Shown: positions 39,550 to 49,573 of the stretch, piece by piece
Layout: each line of letters begins with the position of its first letter
Numbering within the stretch: the first letter of the stretch is position 1
NCBI RefSeq assembly: GCF_046630445.1
Contig: NC_092333.1
Location: forward strand, 341,448,501 to 341,512,500
DNA length: 64,000 bases
DNA from: Rutidosis leptorrhynchoides
Lineage: Eukaryota > Streptophyta > Magnoliopsida > Asterales > Asteraceae
Direction: 5' to 3'
Notes under the pieces: generated by a model
What the model was told of the DNA's origin: nothing
Databases searched by the model: none
Seen by the model: only the letters and a program-made list of their open reading frames with translations
Translations under genes and position numbers: made by a program

Positions 39550-39585
39550 GTACCTACCCGTTAAATAAATTTCGTCCCGAAATTT
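39550..39585 (-). promoter_or_regulatory. TEK-D palindrome and polypurine tract
   Basis: On the minus strand, AAATTTCGGGACGAAATTT (39585-39567), then ATTTAACGGGTAGGTAC against TGTAGTGACCC. The palindrome starts at the polyprotein stop codon, as in TEK-1. Confidence 0.88.
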
Positions 39586-42500
39586 TAAGCTGTTGAAGGT
39601 GTTGACGAATCTTCTGGAAATAGATGCGGGTATTTCTTCTTCATCTGATCTTCACGCTCCCAGGTGAACTCGGGTCCTCTACGAGCATTCCATCGAACCT
39701 TAACAATTGGTATCTTGTTTTGCTTAAGTCTTTTAACCTCACGATCCATTATTTCGACGGGTTCTTCGATGAATTGAAGTTTTTCGTTGATTTGGATTTC
39801 ATCTAACGGAATAGTGAGATCTTCTTTAGCAAAACATTTCTTCAAATTCGAGACGTGGAAAGTGTTATGTACAGCCGCGAGTTGTTGAGGTAACTCAAGT
39901 CTGTAAGCTACTGGTCCGACACGATCAATAATCTTGAATGGTCCAATATACCTTGGATTTAATTTCCCTCGTTTACCAAATCGAACAACGCCTTTCCAAG
40001 GTGCAACTTTAAGCATGACCATCTCTCCAATTTCAAATTCTATATCTTTTCTTTTAATGTCAGCGTAGCTCTTTTGTCGACTTTGGGCGGTTTTCAACCG
40101 TTGTTGAATTTGGATGATCTTCTCGGTAGTTTCTTGTATAATCTCCGGACCCGTAATCTGTCTATCCCCCACTTCACTCCAACAAATCGGAGACCTGCAC
40201 TTTCTACCATAAAGTGCTTCAAACGGCGCCATCTCAATGCTTGAATGGTAGCTGTTGTTGTAGGAAAATTCTGCTAACGGTAGATGTCGATCCCAACTGT
40301 TTCCGAAATCAATAACACATGCTCGTAGCATGTCTTCAAGCGTTTGTATCGTCCTTTCGCTCTGCCCATCAGTTTGTGGATGATAGGCAGTACTCATGTC
40401 TAGACGAGTTCCTAATGCTTGCTGTAATGTTTGCCAGAATCTTGAAATAAATCTGCCATCCCTATCAGAGATAATAGAGATTGGTATTCCATGTCTGGAG
40501 ACGACTTCCTTCAAATATAGTCGTGCTAACTTCTCCATCTTGTCATCTTCTCTTATTGGTAGGAAGTGTGCTGATTTGGTGAGACGATCAACTATTACCC
40601 AAATAGTATCAAAACCGCTTGCAGTCCTTGGCAATTTAGTGATGAAATCCATGGTAATGTTTTCCAATTTCCATTCCGGGATTTCGGGTTGTTGAAGTAG
40701 ACCTGATGGTTTCTGATGCTCAGCTTTGACCTTAGAACACGTCAAACATTCTCCTACGTATTTAGCAACATCGGCTTTCATACCCGGCCACCAAAAATGT
40801 TTCTTGAGATCCTTGTACATCTTCCCCGTTCCAGGATGTATTGAGTATCTGGTTTTATGAGCTTCTCTAAATACCATTTCTCTCATATCTCCAAATTTTG
40901 GTACCCAAATCCTTTCAGCCCTATACCGGGTTCCGTCTTCCCGAATATTAAGATGCTTCTCCGATCCTTTGGGTATTTCATCCTTTAAATTTCCCTCTTT
41001 TAAAACTCCTTGTTGCGCCTCCTTTATTTGAGTAGTAAGGTTATTATGAATCATTATATTCATAGATTTTACTCGAATGGGTTCTCTGTCCTTCCTGCTC
41101 AAGGCATCGGCTACCACATTTGCCTTCCCCGGGTGGTAACGAATCTCAAAGTCGTAATCATTCAATAATTCAATCCACCTACGCTGCCTCATATTCAGTT
41201 GTTTCTGATTAAATATGTGTTGAAGACTTTTGTGGTCGGTATATATAATACTTTTGACCCCATATAAGTAGTGCCTCCAAGTCTTTAATGCAAAAACAAC
41301 CGCGCCTAATTCCAAATCATGCGTCGTATAATTTTGTTCGTGAATCTTCAATTGTCTAGACGCATAAGCAATCACCTTCGTTCGTTGCATTAATACACAA
41401 CCGAGACCTTGCTTTGATGCATCACAATAAATCACAAAATCATCATTCCCTTCAGGCAATGACAATATAGGTGCCGTAGTTAGCTTTTTCTTCAATAACT
41501 GAAACGCTTTCTCTTGTTCATCATTCCATTCAAATTTCTTCCCTTTATGCGTTAATGCAGTCAAGGGTTTTGCTATTCTGGAAAAGTCTTGGATGAACCT
41601 TCTGTAGTAACCAGCTAGTCCTAAAAACTGGCGTATGTGTTTCGGAGTTTTCGGGGTTTCCCACTTTTCAACAGTTTCTATCTTTGCCGGATCCACCTTA
41701 ATACCTTCTTTGTTCACTATGTGACCGAGGAATTGAACTTCTTCCAACCAAAATGCACACTTTGAAAACTTAGCGTACAATTCTTCCTTCCTCAATACTT
41801 CTAACACCTTTCTCAAATGTTCACCGTGTTCTTGGTCATTCTTTGAGTAAATAAGTATGTCATCAATGAAAACAATGACAAACTTGTCAAGGTATGGTCC
41901 ACACACTCGGTTCATAAGGTCCATGAACACAGCTGGTGCATTAGTTAAACCAAACGGCATGACCATAAACTCGTAATGACCGTAACGTGTTCTGAAAGCA
42001 GTCTTTGGAATATCATCTTCTTTCACCCGCATTTGATGATACCCGGAACGTAAGTCAATCTTTGAATAAACAGACGAGCCTTGTAGTTGATCAAATAAGT
42101 CATCGATTCTCGGTAGTGGGTAGCGGTTCTTGATGGTAAGTTTGTTCAACTCTCGGTAGTCGATACACAACCTGAATGTACCATCTTTCTTCTTGACAAA
42201 CAAAACAGGAGCTCCCCACGGTGATGTGCTTGGTCGAATGAAACCACGCTCTAAAAGTTCTTGTAATTGGCTTTGTAGTTCTTTCATCTCGCTGGGTGCG
42301 AGTCTGTAAGGAGCACGAGCTATTGGTGCAGCTCCTGGTACAAGATCTATTTGAAATTCAACGGATCGATGTGGGGGTAATCCCGGTAATTCTTTCGGAA
42401 ATACATCGGGAAATTCTTTTGCAATGGGAACATCATTGATGCTCTTTTCTTCAGTTTGTACTTTCTCGACGTGTGCTAGAACAGCATAGCAACCTTTTCT

Positions 42501-43300
42501 TATTAGTTTTTGTGCCTTCAAATTACTAATAAGATGTAGCTTCGTGTTGCCCTTTTCTCCGTACACCATTAAGGGTTTTCCTTTTTCTCGTATAATGCGA
42601 ATTGCATTTTTGTAACAAACGATCTCCGCTTTCACTTCTTTCAACCAGTCCATACCGATTATCACATCAAAACTCCCTAACTCTACTGGTATCAAATCAA
42701 TCTTAAATGTTTCGCTAACCAGTTTAATTTCTCGATTCCGACATATATTATCTGCTGAAATTAATTTACCATTTGCTAATTCGAGTAAAAATTTACTATC
42801 CAAAGGCGTCAATGGACAACTTAATTTAGCACAAAAATCTCTACTCATATAGCTTCTATCCGCACCCGAATCAAATAAAACGTAAGCAGATTTATTGTCA
42901 ATAAGAAACGTACCCGTAACAAGCTCCGGGTCTTCCTGTGCCTCTGCCGCATTAATATTGAAAACTCTTCCACGGCCTTGTCCATTCGTGTTCTCCTGGT
43001 TCGGGCAATTTCTAATAATGTGGCCCGGTTTTCCACATTTATAACAAACTACATTGGCATAACTTGCTCCGACACTACTTGCTCCGCCATTACTCGTTCC
43101 GACACCATTTGTTCCTTTCGTTCTATTAACCCCTGGTCCGTAGACCTCACACTTCGCCGCGCTATGACCATTTCTTTTACACTTGTTGCAAAATTTGGTG
43201 CAGAACCCCGAGTGATTCTTTTCACACCTTTGGCATAGCTGCTTCTGATTGTTGTTGTTGTTGCGGTTATTATTGTTGTTGGGATGATTGTTGTAGTTGC

Positions 43301-43331
<31 letters not shown>

Positions 43332-44201
43332 GGGCCGTTTGTTGTAGTTGCGATTGATGTTGCGATTGTTGGGATAATTGTTGCGATTATTGTTGTAATT
43401 GCTGTTGCTGTTGTATTGGTGATTCTTATCACCATTTTCCTCCCACTTTCTTTTGACTTGCTTCACATTGGCCTCTTCAGCAGTCTGTTCTTTAATTCTT
43501 TCTTCAATCTGGTTCACTAGTTTGTGAGCCATTCTACATGCCTGTTGTATGGAGGCGGGCTCGTGTGAACTTATATCTTCTTGGATTCTTTCCGGTAATC
43601 CTTTCACAAAAGCGTCGATCTTCTCTTCCTCATCTTCGAATGCTCCCGGACACAATAGGCACAATTCTGTGAATCGTCTTTCGTACGTGGTAATATCAAA
43701 TCCTTGGGTTCGTAACCCTCTAAGTTCTATCTTGAGCTTATTGACCTCGGTTCTGGGACGGTACTTCTCGTTCATCAAGTGCTTGAATGCTGACCACGGT
43801 AGTGCGTACGCATCGTCTTGTCCCACTTGCTCTAGATAGGTATTCCACCATGTTAACGCAGAACCTGTGAAGGTATGCGTAGCGTACTTCACTTTGTCCT
43901 CTTCAGTACACTTACTTATGGCAAACACCGATTCGACCTTCTCGGTCCACCGTTTCAATCCGATCGGTCCTTCGGTTCCATCAAATTCCAAAGGTTTGCA
44001 GGCAGTGAATTCTTTGTAGGTGCATCCTACACGATTTCCTGTACTGCTAGATCCAAGGTTATTGTTGGTATGTAGCGCAGCCTGTACTGCGGCTATGTTT
44101 GAAGCTAGAAAAGTACGGAATTCCTCTTCATTCATATTCACGGTGTGTCGAGTAGTCGGTGCCATTTCCTTCAAAATAGTTAAATGGAACAAGTTAATCA
44201 T
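39585..44201 (-). CDS. TEK-D gag-pol polyprotein, intact (1538 codons from first ATG)
   Basis: Single uninterrupted frame encoding the capsid and all enzymes of retrotransposition. Met13 (44165, MAPTTRH) is the more likely start because it matches the usual gag beginning. Domains by residue of the long form: retrotransposon gag about 75-235; an Asn-rich tract about 262-325; zinc knuckles, including C386-x2-C-x4-H-x4-C399; protease DSGAD 444-448; RT from about 630 with FIDD at 778-781; RNase H from about 918; integrase zinc finger about 1118-1160, then the DDE core from about 1183; and a chromodomain-like C-terminus about 1484-1528. Unlike TEK-1 and TEK-F, knuckle and catalytic residues all look intact. 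Proteins are presumably cut by the internal protease. The order and chromodomain indicate a Tekay-type chromovirus. Confidence 0.95.
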
Positions 44202-44592
44202 ACAGAATATTAAGAGTAGTTAATAGTATTTCGTAGCATAATATGAACTCATTTATAAAAGCTTTTTCTTCATATTAGCGTTTTATAAGTTTAAATTCGG
44301 GTAGTACCTACCCGTTAAGTTCATACTTAGTAGCTAATATACAATTCAACTACTACAATTCTATATGAAAAACTGATTATAATAATATTTCGCGTTCAAA
44401 CTTTTATACAATATTTTACAAACTTACAATACCGCTTATTTTACATAAAGCATGAAATATAGCACACAATAACTTTGATACAAGATAGTTGTGAAGACAA
44501 TTCTAGCTAGTACACAAGTCGTTCAGCAAAGGCAATAAAGACACGTAATTCATACGTCCAGAAACAAGTCATGCATTCTGGTTTTACTAGGA
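44202..44592 (-). other. Spacer between F-box-like ORF and gag in TEK-D
   Basis: Non-coding and AT-rich. It contains the PPT-like hairpin at 44298-44314. No ORF. Confidence 0.55.
44298..44314 (-). promoter_or_regulatory. Internal PPT-like hairpin of TEK-D
   Basis: The minus strand reads CGGGTAGGTACTACCCG, a perfect 7-bp stem around GTA, with the same AACGGGTAGGTAC as the 3' PPT. It lies about 135 nt upstream of the preferred gag ATG. Possible central plus-strand primer or gag leader structure; inferred. Confidence 0.5.
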
Positions 44593-45147
44593 CTACTTCC
44601 CATCCTTGGTCTTGTGCAACATAACCGTTTGGTCGTTGATAAGACAGCGTGTTGTAACGTCATCAAAGGGACGAGGGTTACGTAATGTCCAACAGTCCCG
44701 TAATAATCTAAAAACCTCATTTCTTACCCCAATTACCGACTCCGTCACTTGTGAAAACGTTTTGTTTAATAGTTGTAGCCCGATGTTCTTGTTCTCACTT
44801 TGGTGAGAAGCGAACATTACTAATCCGTAAGCATAACATGCTTCTTTATGTTGCATGTTAGCCGCTTTTTCTAAATCACGAAGTCCAATATTCGGATATA
44901 TTGAGTCAAAATAATTTCTTAACCCGTTGCGTAAAATAGCATTTGGGTTCCCCGTAATATATGCGTCAAAGTAAACACATCGTAACTTATGGGTTTCCCA
45001 ATGTGATATCCCCCATCTTTCAAACGAAAGTCTCTTATAAACCAAGACATTCTTGGAACGTTCTTCGAATGTCTTACAAACTGATCTCGCCTTAAATAGT
45101 TGTGCCGAAGAATTCTGGCCGACTCTAGACAAGATTTCATCAATCAT
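44593..45147 (-). CDS. F-box / Sel1-like protein ORF carried by TEK-D (184 aa)
   Basis: Sense with respect to the element, between primer site and gag. Residues 1-45 look like an F-box (IDEILSRV, then ARSVCKTF), which in plants docks proteins to SKP1 of SCF ubiquitin ligases. Residues about 65-125 contain Sel1/TPR-like helices with GNPNAILRNGL, DLEKAANMQHKEACYAYG and a following GLQLLNKTF. This order resembles the Arabidopsis At2g35280 type of F-box protein; the resemblance is from memory. The frame continues 5' of the ATG through LRDLPGD, the expected first part of an F-box, but meets a stop before any ATG. The protein as annotated therefore starts inside the F-box, and the copy may be N-terminally truncated or start at a non-AUG codon. 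A TTTTACAG acceptor-like site just upstream hints at a former intron, but no frame I tried works across it. Confidence 0.65.
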   Translation of the reverse strand: MIDEILSRVGQNSSAQLFKARSVCKTFEERSKNVLVYKRLSFERWGISHWETHKLRCVYFDAYITGNPNAILRNGLRNYFDSIYPNIGLRDLEKAANMQHKEACYAYGLVMFASHQSENKNIGLQLLNKTFSQVTESVIGVRNEVFRLLRDCWTLRNPRPFDDVTTRCLINDQTVMLHKTKDGK

Positions 45148-45325
45148 GTCTCCGGGTAGGTCTCTTAAAATATTGGGTTGTCTATCAATTTTGTGTTTTT
45201 AAACTGTAAAATAGACAAGAGTTAGATTCATAAAAAAATACTTATTAATACAAGCAATTTTTACATATATCATAAAGCATAAGAACACTATATTACATAT
45301 ATTACACCACACAAATACAACTATC
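45148..45325 (-). other. Gap between the two 5' ORFs of TEK-D
   Basis: Contains the in-frame remnant of the F-box start and an acceptor-like TCTATTTTACAG near 45205. No ORF. Confidence 0.45.
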
Positions 45326-45940
45326 TTATTCCAACTCGCTCGTTTCTTCTTCTTCGGTTTTGGTTCGTTTTGCCAAGTTTCTAGGGATATATGATGTTCC
45401 CCTAATACGAGCCGTCGTTGTCCACATTGGTTTAGAAAAACCTGGTGGTTTAGAGGTTCCCTGGTCATTGTTACAACTTAAGGACTTCGGGCGTTGACGA
45501 TACATATAAAGTTCATCGGGGTTGGAATTAGATTTCTCTATTTTTATGCCCTTTCCCTTATTATTTTCTTTTGCCTTTTTAAATTCAGTTGGGGTAATTT
45601 CTATAACATCATCGGAATTCTCGTCGGAATCCGATTCATCGGAGAATTGGTAATCCTCCCAATATTTTGCTTCCTTGGCGGAAACACCATTGACCATAAT
45701 TAACCTTGGTCGGTTGGTTGAGGATTTTCTTTTACTTAACCGTTTTATTATTTCCCCCACCGGTTCTATTTCTTCATCCGGTTCCGATTCTTCTTCCGGT
45801 TCCGATTCTTCTTCCGGTTCCGACTCTTCTTCCGGTTCCTCTTCGGGAACTTGTGAATCAGTCCACGAATCATTCCAATTTACATTTGACTCTTCATTAT
45901 TATTAGGTGAGTCAGTGGGACTTGTTCTAGAGGTAGACAT
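45326..45940 (-). CDS. Acidic repeat ORF of TEK-D (204 aa)
   Basis: First ORF after the primer site, in sense. Residues about 30-60 are tandem EPEEES-type repeats. A second acidic Ser/Asp stretch lies near 98-115 (SDESDSDENSDD), then Lys-rich segments (KKAKENNKGKGIKIEK) and a basic end before a final Glu-rich tail. No enzyme motif and no clear family. Composition suggests a disordered nuclear or chromatin/RNA-contacting protein. TEK-1 has an acidic ORF in the same position (5287-6192), so an acidic accessory ORF before gag may be typical of these families. The repeats are encoded by a short tandem DNA repeat (about 45780-45840) that could vary in number. Confidence 0.7.
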   Translation of the reverse strand: MSTSRTSPTDSPNNNEESNVNWNDSWTDSQVPEEEPEEESEPEEESEPEEESEPDEEIEPVGEIIKRLSKRKSSTNRPRLIMVNGVSAKEAKYWEDYQFSDESDSDENSDDVIEITPTEFKKAKENNKGKGIKIEKSNSNPDELYMYRQRPKSLSCNNDQGTSKPPGFSKPMWTTTARIRGTSYIPRNLAKRTKTEEEETSELE

Positions 45941-46134
45941 CTATCACATAATATCAAACGCGTTAAGAGATTAATATATCACATAATATTCACATGTTAA
46001 AAATATATAGTTTCCAACAAAATTTGTTAAGCAATCATTTTTCAAGTAAATACGGTCGAAGTCCAGACTCACTAATGCATCCTAACAAACTCGATAAAAC
46101 ACACTAATGCAAAATTCTGGTTCTCTAAGACCAA

Positions 46135-46147
46135 CGCTCGGATACCA
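46135..46147 (-). promoter_or_regulatory. TEK-D primer binding site
   Basis: The minus strand reads TGGTATCCGAGCG two bases after the LTR end. It has one mismatch (C for A) to the usual TGGTATCAGAGC of the other elements. The leader that follows (46134-45941) shares GCATTAGTGAGTCTGGACTT with the LARDs. Confidence 0.85.
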
Positions 46148-46149
46148 AC

Positions 46150-49100
46150 TGAAATGTCCCGTTCTTATTGATTAAAAACGTTCCATATTAATTGATTTCG
46201 TTGCGAGGTTTTGACCTCTATATGAGACGTTTTTCAAAGACTGCATTCATTTTTAAAACAAACCATAACCTTTATTTCATAAATAAAGGTTTAAAAAGCT
46301 TTACGTAGATTATCAAATAATGATAATCTAAAATATCCTGTTTACACACGACCATTACATAATGGTTTACAATACAAATATGTTACATCGAAATCAGTTT
46401 CTTGAATGCAGTTTTTACACAATATCATACAAACATGGACTCCAAATCTTGTCCTTATTTTAGTATGCAACAGCGGAAGCTCTTAATATTCACCTGAGAA
46501 TAAACATGCTTTAAACGTCAACAAAAATGTTGGTGAGTTATAGGTTTAACCTATATATATCAAATCGTAACAATAGACCACAAGATTTCATATTTCAATA
46601 CACATCCCATACATAGAGATAAAAATCATTCATATGGTGAACACCTGGTAACCGACAATAACAAGATGCATATATAAGAATATCCCCATCATTCCGGGAC
46701 ACCCTTCGGATATGATATAAATTTCGAAGTACTAAAGCATCCGGTACTTTGGATGGGGTTTGTTAGGCCCAATAGATCTATCTTTAGGATTCGCGTCAAT
46801 TAGGGTGTCTGTTCCCTAATTCTTAGATTACCAGACTTAATAAAAAGGGGCATATTCGATTTCGATAATTCAACCATAGAATGTAGTTTCACGTACTTGT
46901 GTCTATTTTGTAAATCATTTATAAAACCTGCATGTATTCTCATCCCAAAAATATTAGATTTTAAAAGTGGGACTATAACTCACTTTCACAGAATTTTACT
47001 TCGTCGGGAAGTAAGACTTGGCCACTGGTTGATTCACGAACCTATAACAATATATACATATATATTAAAGTATGTTCAAAATATATTTACAACACTTTTA
47101 ATATATTTTGATGTTTTAAGTTTATTAAGTCAGCTGTCCTCGTTAGTAACCTATAACTAGTTGTCCACAGTTAGATGTACAGAAATAAATCGATAAATAT
47201 TATCTTGAATCAATCCACGACCCAGTGTATACGTATCTCAGTATTGATCACAACTCAAACTATATATATTTTGGAATCAACCTCAACCCTGTATAGCTAA
47301 CTCCAACATTCACATATAGAGTGTCTATGGTTGTTCCGAAATATATATAGATGTGTCGACATGATAGGTCGAAACATTGTATACGTGTCTATGGTATCTC
47401 AAGATTACATAATATACAATACAAGTTGATTAAGTTATGGTTGGAATAGATTTGTTACCAATTTTCACGTAGCTAAAATGAGAAAAATTATCCAATCTTG
47501 TTTTACCCATAACTTCTTCATTTTAAATCCGTTTTGAGTGAATAAAATTGCTATGATTTCATATTGAACTCTATTTTATGAATCTAAACAAAAAAAGTAT
47601 AGGTTTATAGTCGGAAAAATAAGTTACAAGTCGTTTTTGTAAAGGTAGTCATTTCAGTCGAAAGAACGACGTCTAGATGACCATTTTAGAAAACATACTT
47701 CCACTTTGAGTTTAAACATAATTTTTGGATATAGTTTCATGTTCATAATAAAAATTATTTTCTCAGAATAACAACTTTTAAATCAAAGTTTATCATAGTT
47801 TTTAATTAACTAACCCAAAACAGCCCGCGGTGTTACTACGACGGCGTAAATCCGGTTTTACGGTGTTTTTCGTGTTTCCAGGTTTTAAATCATTAAGTTA
47901 GCATATAATATAGATATAGAACATGTGTTTAGTTGATTTTAAAAGTCAAGTTAGAAGGATTAACTTTTGTTTGCGAACAAGTTTAGAATTAACTAAACTA
48001 TGTTCTAGTGATTACAAGTTTAAACCTTCGAATAAGATAGCTTTATATGTATGAATTGAATGATGTTATGAACATCATTACTACCTTAATTTCCTTGGAT
48101 AAACCTACTGGAAAAGAGAAAAATGGATCTAGCTTCAATGGATCCTTGGATGGCTCGAAGTTCTTGAAGCAGAATCATGACACGAAAACAAGTTCAAGTA
48201 AGATCATCACTTGAAATAAGATTGTTATAGTTATAGAAATTGAACCAAAGTTTGAATATGATTATTACCTTGTATTAGAATGATAACCTACTATAATAAA
48301 CAAAGATTTCTTGAGGTTGGATGATCACCTTACAAGATTGGAAGTGAGCTAGCAAACTTGAAAGTATTCTTGATTTTATGAAACTAGAACTTTTGGAATT
48401 TATGAAGAACACTTAGAACTTGAAGATAGAACTTGAGAGAGATTAATTAGATGAAGAAAATTGAAGAATGAAAGTGTTTGTAGGTGTTTTTGGTCGTTGG
48501 TGTATGGATTAGATATAAAGGATATGTAATTTTGTTTTCATGTAAATAAGTCATGAATGATTACTCATATTTTTGTAATTTTATGAGATATTTCATGCTA
48601 GTTGCCAAATGATGGTTCCCACATGTGTTAGGTGACTCACATGGGCTGCTAAGAGCTGATCATTGGAGTGTATATACCAATAGTACATACATCTAAAAGC
48701 TGTGTATTGTACGAGTACGAATACGGGTGCATACGAGTAGAATTGTTGATGAAACTGAACGAGGATGTAATTGTAAGCATTTTTGTTAAGTAGAAGTATT
48801 TTGATAAGTGTCTTGAAGTCTTTAAAAAGTGTATGAATACATATTAAAACACTACATGTATATACATTTTAACTGAGTCGTTAAGTCATCGTTAGTCGTT
48901 ACATGTAAATGTTGTTTTGAAACCTTTAGGTTAACGATCTTGTTGAATGTTGTTAACCCATTGTTTATTATAACAAATGAGATATTAAATTGTTATATTA
49001 TCATGATATTATGATATATAATATATCTCAGTATGATGTATATACAGTTAAATGTCGTTACAACGATAATCGTTACATATATGTCTCGTTTCGAAATCAT

Positions 49101-49573
49101 TAAGTTAGTAGTCTTATTTTTACATATGTATTTCATTGTTAATACACTTAATAATATATTTACTTATCATTTAACATAATTAACCAAGTGTATCAATATC
49201 TTAATATGATTCATATGTACCTAGTAAGACGTTGTTATAACGATAATCGTTATATATATCGTTTTCGAGTTTCTTAAATTAATAGTCTCATTTTTATGTA
49301 TATAACTCATTGTTAAAATACCTAATGAGATACATACTTATAATAAAAACATGTTAACTATATATATAACCATATATATGTCATCGTATAGTTTTTACAA
49401 GTTTTACGTTCGTGAATCACCGGTCAACTTGGGTGGTCAATTGTCTATATGAAACATATTTCAATTAATCAAGTCTTAACAAGTTTGATTGCTTAACATG
49501 TTGGAAACATTTAATCATGTAAATATCAATCTCAATTAATATATATAAACATGGAAAAGTTCGGGTCACTACA
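46150..49573 (-). repeat. TEK-D 5' LTR (3424 bp)
   Basis: Same length as the 3' LTR, with about ten base differences noticed (for example near 46360, 47384, 48118 and 48290). It should contain the element promoter; I could not assign a convincing TATA box. Confidence 0.95.

Larger units (their letters stand above)
36126..49573 (-). mobile_element. TEK-D: complete, young Tekay-like chromovirus with extra ORFs
   Basis: 13,448 bp on the minus strand: 5' LTR 49573-46150, PBS, acidic ORF, F-box-like ORF, gag-pol, PPT, 3' LTR 39549-36126. The target duplication TAGCG is at 36121-36125 and 49574-49578. Both LTRs are exactly 3424 bp and differ at only about ten positions by eye. Gag-pol is open from end to end. 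It inserted into the aORF of TAT-C. Everything needed for movement seems present, so it may be, or may recently have been, active. It is also the likely helper type for LARD-A and LARD-B, with which it shares leader, LTR end and PPT. Confidence 0.95.

Noticed and set aside
43284-43520. Poly-Val ORF opposite TEK-D gag, and other plus-strand frames at 42978-44223
   Set aside because: Shadow of the Asn-rich gag tract and of gag-pol on the opposite strand.
45199-45468. 89-codon frame overlapping the TEK-D acidic ORF
   Set aside because: Different frame of the same region, with a hydrophobic tail produced by AT-rich spacer. No support.
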